A DNA stretch of 55,507 bases, from assembly GCA_934230115.1 (NCBI GenBank), contig CAKQEI010000005.1, positions 1-55,507 on the forward strand, written 5' to 3'. Numbering within the stretch: position 1 is the first letter of the stretch; each line of letters starts with the position of its first letter. Below, piece by piece: positions 52,210-55,507 of this stretch. The translations under genes were made by a program, and so were the position numbers. This DNA comes from an uncultured Prevotella sp. (GTDB lineage Bacteria; Bacteroidota; Bacteroidia; Bacteroidales; Bacteroidaceae). A model generated the notes under the pieces. The model worked only from the letters and a program-made list of their open reading frames with translations, searched no databases and was not told the origin of the DNA.

Positions 52210-52670
52210 GAAAGCGTCTGGTTTTTGTCTTCATGGCAGCAGTGCTTGTCATGCTTGCTGCCTGCAACCGGAGGCTTGTCTACGACAAGTATGTGAGCAC
52301 TCCGGTTGTCGGTTGGGAGAAGAACGACACTCTCTCGTTTGAAGTGTCGCCCGTAGACAGTGCTGCAAGCTATCAGTCGTATTTGGGATTGCGCATCACC
52401 GATGCCTATCCCTTCACGGCTCTTACACTCATTGTCGAGCAACATGTGTTCCCGCGCGACGAGGTTGTGACCGACACTGTGTTCTGTCAGCTCACCGACG
52501 AACGTGGCAACGCTACTGGCACCGGACTGAGCTATCATCAGTATAAGTTTCCCGTCACAACGCTACAATTGCAGCATGGCGACTCTATACATGTGCGTGT
52601 GCGTCATGACATGAAGCGCGAGATTCTTCCTGGTGTGAGCGATATTGGCTTGTCGCTTTACCGTGAATAA
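52206..52670 (+). CDS. gldH: Gliding motility lipoprotein GldH-like
   Basis: 154 residues. A lipoprotein signal with lipobox LAAC (about residue 20) is followed by RRLVYDKYVSTPVVGWEKNDTLSF, matching the GldH family start, and a beta-sandwich ending in PGVSDIGLSLYRE. GldH is required for gliding in Flavobacterium. Homologues in non-gliding Bacteroidales are retained next to holB and the PSP1 gene, and their role there is unclear. It ends the metF/holB/PSP1/gldH run before a terminator. Confidence 0.9.
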   Translation: MRKRLVFVFMAAVLVMLAACNRRLVYDKYVSTPVVGWEKNDTLSFEVSPVDSAASYQSYLGLRITDAYPFTALTLIVEQHVFPRDEVVTDTVFCQLTDERGNATGTGLSYHQYKFPVTTLQLQHGDSIHVRVRHDMKREILPGVSDIGLSLYRE

Positions 52671-52680
52671 CAAGCAAAAG

Positions 52681-52713
52681 ACAGGCAATGATAATTTACT
52701 GCCTGTTTTTTTT
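52681..52713 (+). terminator. Terminator after gldH
   Basis: ACAGGCA (52681-52687) pairs with TGCCTGT (52700-52706), followed by a run of T to 52713. The T run also supplies the -33 TTTG of the hpt promoter. Confidence 0.85.
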
Positions 52714-52742
52714 GCGACATATTATAAGTTTCAGTAACTTTG
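52711..52742 (+). promoter_or_regulatory. Promoter of hpt
   Basis: A -33 TTTG (52711-52714) and a -7 TAACTTTG (52735-52742) are separated by 20 bp, a full consensus promoter 28 bases before the ATG. It shares bases with the preceding terminator. Confidence 0.75.
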
Positions 52743-52770
52743 CACCCAATATAAAAAAAGACTGTTAGCA

Positions 52771-53307
52771 ATGAGTGTAGTAAAAATAAAGGACAAGACA
52801 TTCAAGACCTCAATTCCCGAGGCACAGATTTTGGAACGTGTGAAGGCAGTAGCCGAACGCATCAATACCGATATGGCAGACAAAAACCCATTGTTGCTCG
52901 CAATGCTCAATGGCTCGTTTGTTTTTGCCGCCGACCTTATGCGCGAGATTACAGTGCCGTGTGAGATTTCATTTGTCAAGATGTTGTCTTATCAGGGCAC
53001 ATCGTCTACTGGTAAGGTGAAGCAGCTTCTCGGCCTCAATGAGGACATAAAGGGACGCACTGTCATCATTGTGGAGGATATTGTGGAGTCGGGACTTACA
53101 TTGAAGACATTGCTTGAGACTCTTAAGGAGAAGGAGCCTGCCGATGTCCAGATATGCACTCTGCTGTTCAAGCCCGATTGCCTTCAGGTGCCGCTTGACA
53201 TTAAGTACGTTGCCATGGAGATTCCAAATGATTTCATCCTTGGCTATGGTCTCGACTACGACCAGCAGGGTCGCAACCTCAGAGACATATATACTGTTGT
53301 GGAGTAA
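52771..53307 (+). CDS. hpt: Hypoxanthine phosphoribosyltransferase
   Basis: 178 residues. The PRPP-binding motif is VIIVEDIVESGLTL, the early LNGSFVFAADLMREI loop is present, and the C-terminal VAMEIPNDFILGYGLDYD segment gives purine recognition. It salvages hypoxanthine (and usually guanine) to the nucleotide with PRPP in the cytoplasm. It precedes adk by 37 bases, a common purine-nucleotide pairing in Bacteroidales, and the two are probably co-transcribed. Confidence 0.96.
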   Translation: MSVVKIKDKTFKTSIPEAQILERVKAVAERINTDMADKNPLLLAMLNGSFVFAADLMREITVPCEISFVKMLSYQGTSSTGKVKQLLGLNEDIKGRTVIIVEDIVESGLTLKTLLETLKEKEPADVQICTLLFKPDCLQVPLDIKYVAMEIPNDFILGYGLDYDQQGRNLRDIYTVVE

Positions 53308-53344
53308 TAATTCAATATATTATAAACATTCTTAAAGTAAAAAG

Positions 53345-53917
53345 ATGAAAAACATCGTAATTTTCGGTGCCCCAGGTTCAGGTAAAGGTACACAGAGCGA
53401 CCTTATGATTGAGAAGTATGGTTTCAACCATATCTCTACAGGCGACGTTCTTCGTAGCGAAATCAAGAATGGCACAGAGCTTGGCAAGACTGCCAAGGGT
53501 TTTATTGACAATGGTCAGCTTATTCCTGACGAACTCATGGTTAACATTCTTGCCAGCGTATACGACAGCTTTGGCAAGGAGCACAAGGGCGTAATCTTTG
53601 ATGGTTTCCCACGTACTATCCCGCAGGCTGAGGCTCTTAAGAAGATGCTTGCTGAGCGTGGCCACAAGGTAGCTGCCATGATCGAGCTCGACGTTCCTGA
53701 GGATGAGCTTATGACTCGCCTTATCAAGCGCGGTCAGGAGAGTGGTCGCTCGGACGACAATGCCGAGACTATCAAGAAGCGTCTCGACGTTTATCACAAC
53801 CAGACTGCTCCGCTTATCGAGTGGTACAAGGGTGAGGGCATACACCATCACATCAATGGTCTTGGTGAGCTCAACCGTATCTTCGGTGACATCTGCTCGG
53901 TAATCGACGCTCTCTAA
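53345..53917 (+). CDS. adk: Adenylate kinase
   Basis: 190 residues, the short form without a zinc lid. The P-loop is FGAPGSGKGTQ at 7-17, the AMP-binding part is NHISTGDVLRSEI and FDGFPRT, and the lid Arg residues are in RLIKRGQESGRSDDN. It converts ATP and AMP to two ADP. Codon use is strongly biased, as expected for a highly expressed enzyme. It is followed by a long hairpin. Confidence 0.98.
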   Translation: MKNIVIFGAPGSGKGTQSDLMIEKYGFNHISTGDVLRSEIKNGTELGKTAKGFIDNGQLIPDELMVNILASVYDSFGKEHKGVIFDGFPRTIPQAEALKKMLAERGHKVAAMIELDVPEDELMTRLIKRGQESGRSDDNAETIKKRLDVYHNQTAPLIEWYKGEGIHHHINGLGELNRIFGDICSVIDAL

Positions 53918-53977
53918 TTGGGAGTTTGTAGGTATCGATAGATAGCACAGAGAAAAGAATATAAATATATTCAGTAT

Positions 53978-54024
53978 AAAAGCCTGATAGAATACATCGA
54001 CAAGATGCGTTCTATCAGGCTTTT
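53978..54024. terminator. Bidirectional terminator after adk
   Basis: AAAAGCCTGATAGAA (53978-53992) and TTCTATCAGGCTTTT (54010-54024) form a perfect 15-bp stem; the 17-base loop contains an inner CATC/GATG stem. A and T runs at both ends make it work in both directions. Confidence 0.88.
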
Positions 54025-54029
54025 AGTTC

Positions 54030-54287
54030 TCATTCTTTTGTCTCCTTTATATTAGAAAGCGTTGCTTCAATGTCTTCGATTGTAGGCAACTGGCTTTGCG
54101 ATATGATATACAGATGATGCCCCCAAGGAACGGAAAAGAAAACGTCCTCGCTTATTTTGGCAACATGTTGTTGCCCATATCCTTCTTGTAATTGTGCAAC
54201 AACTTGTTGCACAATTATATTTCCTTGATTATAAAAGAGATACCATTGTCTAATGTATTGTAGATTCCTGTAAGAAAAGCCTTTCAT
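54030..54287 (-). pseudogene. DUF1016 N-terminal remnant A
   Basis: An 85-residue open frame reading GFSYRNLQYIRQWYLFYNQ, then a palindrome-encoded segment NIIVQQVVAQLQ, then ISEDVFFSVPWGHHLYIISQ. These are the middle elements of the DUF1016/YhcG N-terminal domain (compare GFTKSNLKKMCVFYE and FTHHYEIL in the intact gene). The first ~75 residues and the whole nuclease-like C-terminal domain are missing. After IISQ the sequence no longer resembles the family and ends in a short acidic tail (SNIKETKE). It is a broken copy unless the short form has been retained for another use. Confidence 0.8.
54189..54217. repeat. 29-bp in-gene palindrome (copy P2)
   Basis: TAATTGTGCAACAA, one central C, then the exact complement TTGTTGCACAATTA. 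On the minus strand it is read as codons starting ATT and ending at CAA (IVQQVVAQ) in DUF1016 remnant A, the same phase and place as copy P1. Confidence 0.97.
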
Positions 54288-54455
54288 ATCACCTTAAATT
54301 AGCAGACTTGTAATTTTACAAGAAAGCAAGTCGTTGGATAACAATAAATTATCCAATGCTTGCATATGTCAGGAAATTCTCTTACCTTAGTGCTGCTAAA
54401 AACTCAAATAAAGAATATCTGACATAAGGTAAAGGTAAACATAAAATATGAAAAA

Positions 54456-54620
54456 TCACTCCTTTCGGAGGAATTTATTACGCAAGCGTTCTTTTTGAGC
54501 AAACAAAATATAGAACAGCCGCTCATCATCGCTCTTGCAGCGATTCATTATGATTTGATGGTTAGTCCAACCAGTAGAAAATAGAATAGTAGGAATTTGT
54601 GCCGTTTCAAACGGCACAAA
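54456..54620 (-). pseudogene. DUF1016 remnant B
   Basis: A 54-codon open stretch without a start codon, too short to be called as a gene, reads FVPFETAQIPTILFSTGWTN, then HQIIMNRCKSDDERLFYILF, then AQKERLRNKFLRKE and a stop. ERLFYI and the W-T-N-H motif correspond to THHYEILRRSESINERLFYIRR of the intact DUF1016 protein. It starts exactly in palindrome P3, directly after an in-frame stop. It cannot be the missing half of remnant A, because on the minus strand it lies upstream of it and covers the same domain region, so it comes from a separate copy. Confidence 0.72.
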
Positions 54621-54622
54621 TT
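54594..54622. repeat. 29-bp palindrome (copy P3)
   Basis: AATTTGTGCCGTTT, one central C, then the exact complement AAACGGCACAAATT. On the minus strand it is read as TTT-GTG ... GCA-CAA (FVPFETAQ), nine codons in the same phase as copies P1 and P2, ahead of the DUF1016 W-x-x-H motif. Confidence 0.97.
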
Positions 54623-54816
54623 ATATGAAGGTTTTGATATCATATCAAGAGGATAAGATAGTATGTGAAAGTCAATTATTTCGCATACAATCTTATTTTT
54701 CCTTTTTCAAAAATAAGCAATAAAAAAAGAAAAGCAAAAAAGCGACTTCGTTGATAGTCAATTATTTACGGGTCTTTTAACAACTTTTGCTTTTTCGAAC
54801 CTTTTTTTTTATGCCA

Positions 54817-55507
54817 CTATTTGATATAGTATTTACTATCAAAACGTGTTCCTTCTTTCTCTATATCAGTTCCTATCATATCGTATAGTTGCTTTCTAAT
54901 TTCTTTTATGTCAACATCAGGGATACGATTGGCAATATCTGAAATTTTACTCATTGGGTGCATGCGTATGTCTTCCTTGATGAGGGCTTTGAGTACATGA
55001 GGCTCAATCGTCTTCAATGTTGTTACGATATTTGACTTTGCATTACGTAACAAAGTTGGGTTGATTTGGAAGTATGATCCCTTTTTGACTCCACTTTTTG
55101 TTATCAAGTGACTTTTGTCCAAGTTGTCGATGTAGCTTCTCAGACGCTCCTCTGCGGAAAGTTGGAGTATCTTAGATAAGTCGGTGGCAGCTATACGCTT
55201 TTCTCTTGCAATGATACCAAATGCAATCTTGTTCTTTTGAGATAATTGATAGTTATGATCTACATAATCCATCAAGCGTACAACCTCCTTGTCTGTAATC
55301 TCGGCACTTTGGTAAACTGTAACAGTATTGAATGTTGAATCAATCTCAGGTTGTTTCTTGGCTTCGATGGCATCCAACTCATAGATAAAGTCATATCCAG
55401 AACCTTCTCCCTCCATTAAACCTAGTGCGCTCAGTATCTCAATCATGTTAGGATTACGTCTATGTTTGGTATGAAGGATGTTGTCTTTGGTTACACCTAA
55501 AGGGAGA
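54817..55507 (-). CDS. ATP-binding/HTH regulator (COG2865-like), C-terminal part
   Basis: The frame is open to the right edge of the window, so the N-terminus is missing; the visible part is about 230 residues. It begins LPLGVTKDNILHTKHRRNP, then NMIEILSALGLMEGEGSGYDFIYE, the end of an HATPase_c_4-like domain found in AlbA_2/Divergent-AAA proteins. Winged-helix-like segments follow (KNKIAFGIIAREKRIAATDLSKIL; LIKEDIRMHPMSKISDIANRI). Members are often annotated as ATP-dependent helicase RecG-related or transcriptional regulators and occur in accessory regions. Function unproven. Confidence 0.75.
   Translation of the reverse strand, partial: LPLGVTKDNILHTKHRRNPNMIEILSALGLMEGEGSGYDFIYELDAIEAKKQPEIDSTFNTVTVYQSAEITDKEVVRLMDYVDHNYQLSQKNKIAFGIIAREKRIAATDLSKILQLSAEERLRSYIDNLDKSHLITKSGVKKGSYFQINPTLLRNAKSNIVTTLKTIEPHVLKALIKEDIRMHPMSKISDIANRIPDVDIKEIRKQLYDMIGTDIEKEGTRFDSKYYIK

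Larger units (their letters stand above)
54288..54816. other. Gene-poor stretch with DUF1016 remnant B and structured DNA
   Basis: No complete gene is present. It contains DUF1016 remnant B (54456-54620, minus) with its palindrome, and several inverted repeats: CTTGTAA/TTACAAG (54307-54322), TTGGATAA/TTATCCAA within a GCAAG/CTTGC frame (about 54328-54363), an interleaved pair at 54365-54432, and GTATGTGAAA/TTTCGCATAC (54661-54688). AGTCAATTATTT occurs twice. A run of nine T is at 54802-54810. The base composition is much more AT-rich than the core genes, as expected of decayed accessory DNA. Confidence 0.65.

Noticed and set aside
54802..54810. Run of nine T as a phase-variation tract
   Set aside because: It lies outside any coding frame, downstream of a gene end, and more likely belongs to a terminator-like AT-rich tail.

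Overview
The window looks like a chromosomal segment from a Bacteroidales bacterium, most probably Prevotellaceae (Prevotella/Segatella-like). The reasons are the Bacteroidetes promoter grammar seen before many genes (TTG or TTTG, 19-21 bp, TAnnTTTG), Bacteroidetes-specific genes (porT, gldH, the RprXY pair, the MoxR/DUF58 membrane locus), a protein with a type IX secretion C-terminal signal, and synteny such as dxs-trkA-trkH and hpt-adk. No tRNA, rRNA, CRISPR-cas locus or complete insertion sequence was seen.

Layout. 1-3425: end of a membrane-fusion protein, a MacB/FtsX-type permease and its ATPase (one ABC efflux/export operon). 3467-5400: a Fic protein and a two-lobed secreted aspartyl protease. 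5414-9493 (minus): rmuC, an NtrC-type sigma-54 activator and its histidine kinase as one operon. 9579-15271 (minus): manA, trkH, trkA, dxs, read as dxs-trkA-trkH-manA with 4-nt overlaps. 15543-17724: a response regulator/kinase pair of RprY/RprX type. 18058-24956: a tripartite RND efflux operon followed by a divergent LpxA-like acyltransferase. 25047-34354 (minus): a Pif1/RecD-like helicase with HRDC domain, glmS, an AAA-ATPase/PD-(D/E)XK protein with an upstream repeat array, serB, and a secreted T9SS substrate. 34589-37240: HAD phosphatase, a 2[4Fe-4S] ferredoxin, and an HTH regulator coupled to a DUF1016 (YhcG) nuclease. 37463-45346: porT, then an RDD/SpoIIM/membrane protein/DUF4129/DUF4350/MoxR/DUF58 locus. 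45424-53917: MutS-like ATPase, sugar MFS transporter, metF, holB, ricT-like PSP1 protein, gldH, hpt, adk. 54030-55507: two truncated DUF1016 remnants and the 3' part of an ATP-binding regulator that runs off the window.

Most of the window is ordinary core genome. The most unusual signal concerns DUF1016 genes. The intact copy and both remnants each carry a different, perfect, odd-length palindrome (13-14 bp arms, one central base) at the same codon position and in the same codon phase, with conserved ends and fully different but still self-complementary cores. The intact copy is followed by a 22-bp tandem repeat built on another palindrome, which shares the heptamer TTGGTCA with the in-gene palindrome. 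A second unusual signal is a four-unit array with exact 33-bp period (17 bp conserved, 16 bp variable) directly upstream of the promoter of the AAA-ATPase/PD-(D/E)XK gene. Other points are a dyad operator over the ferredoxin promoter, a family of GC-hairpin/AT-rich elements in gaps inside operons, and an intergenic repeat that has become coding sequence inside the MutS-like gene.
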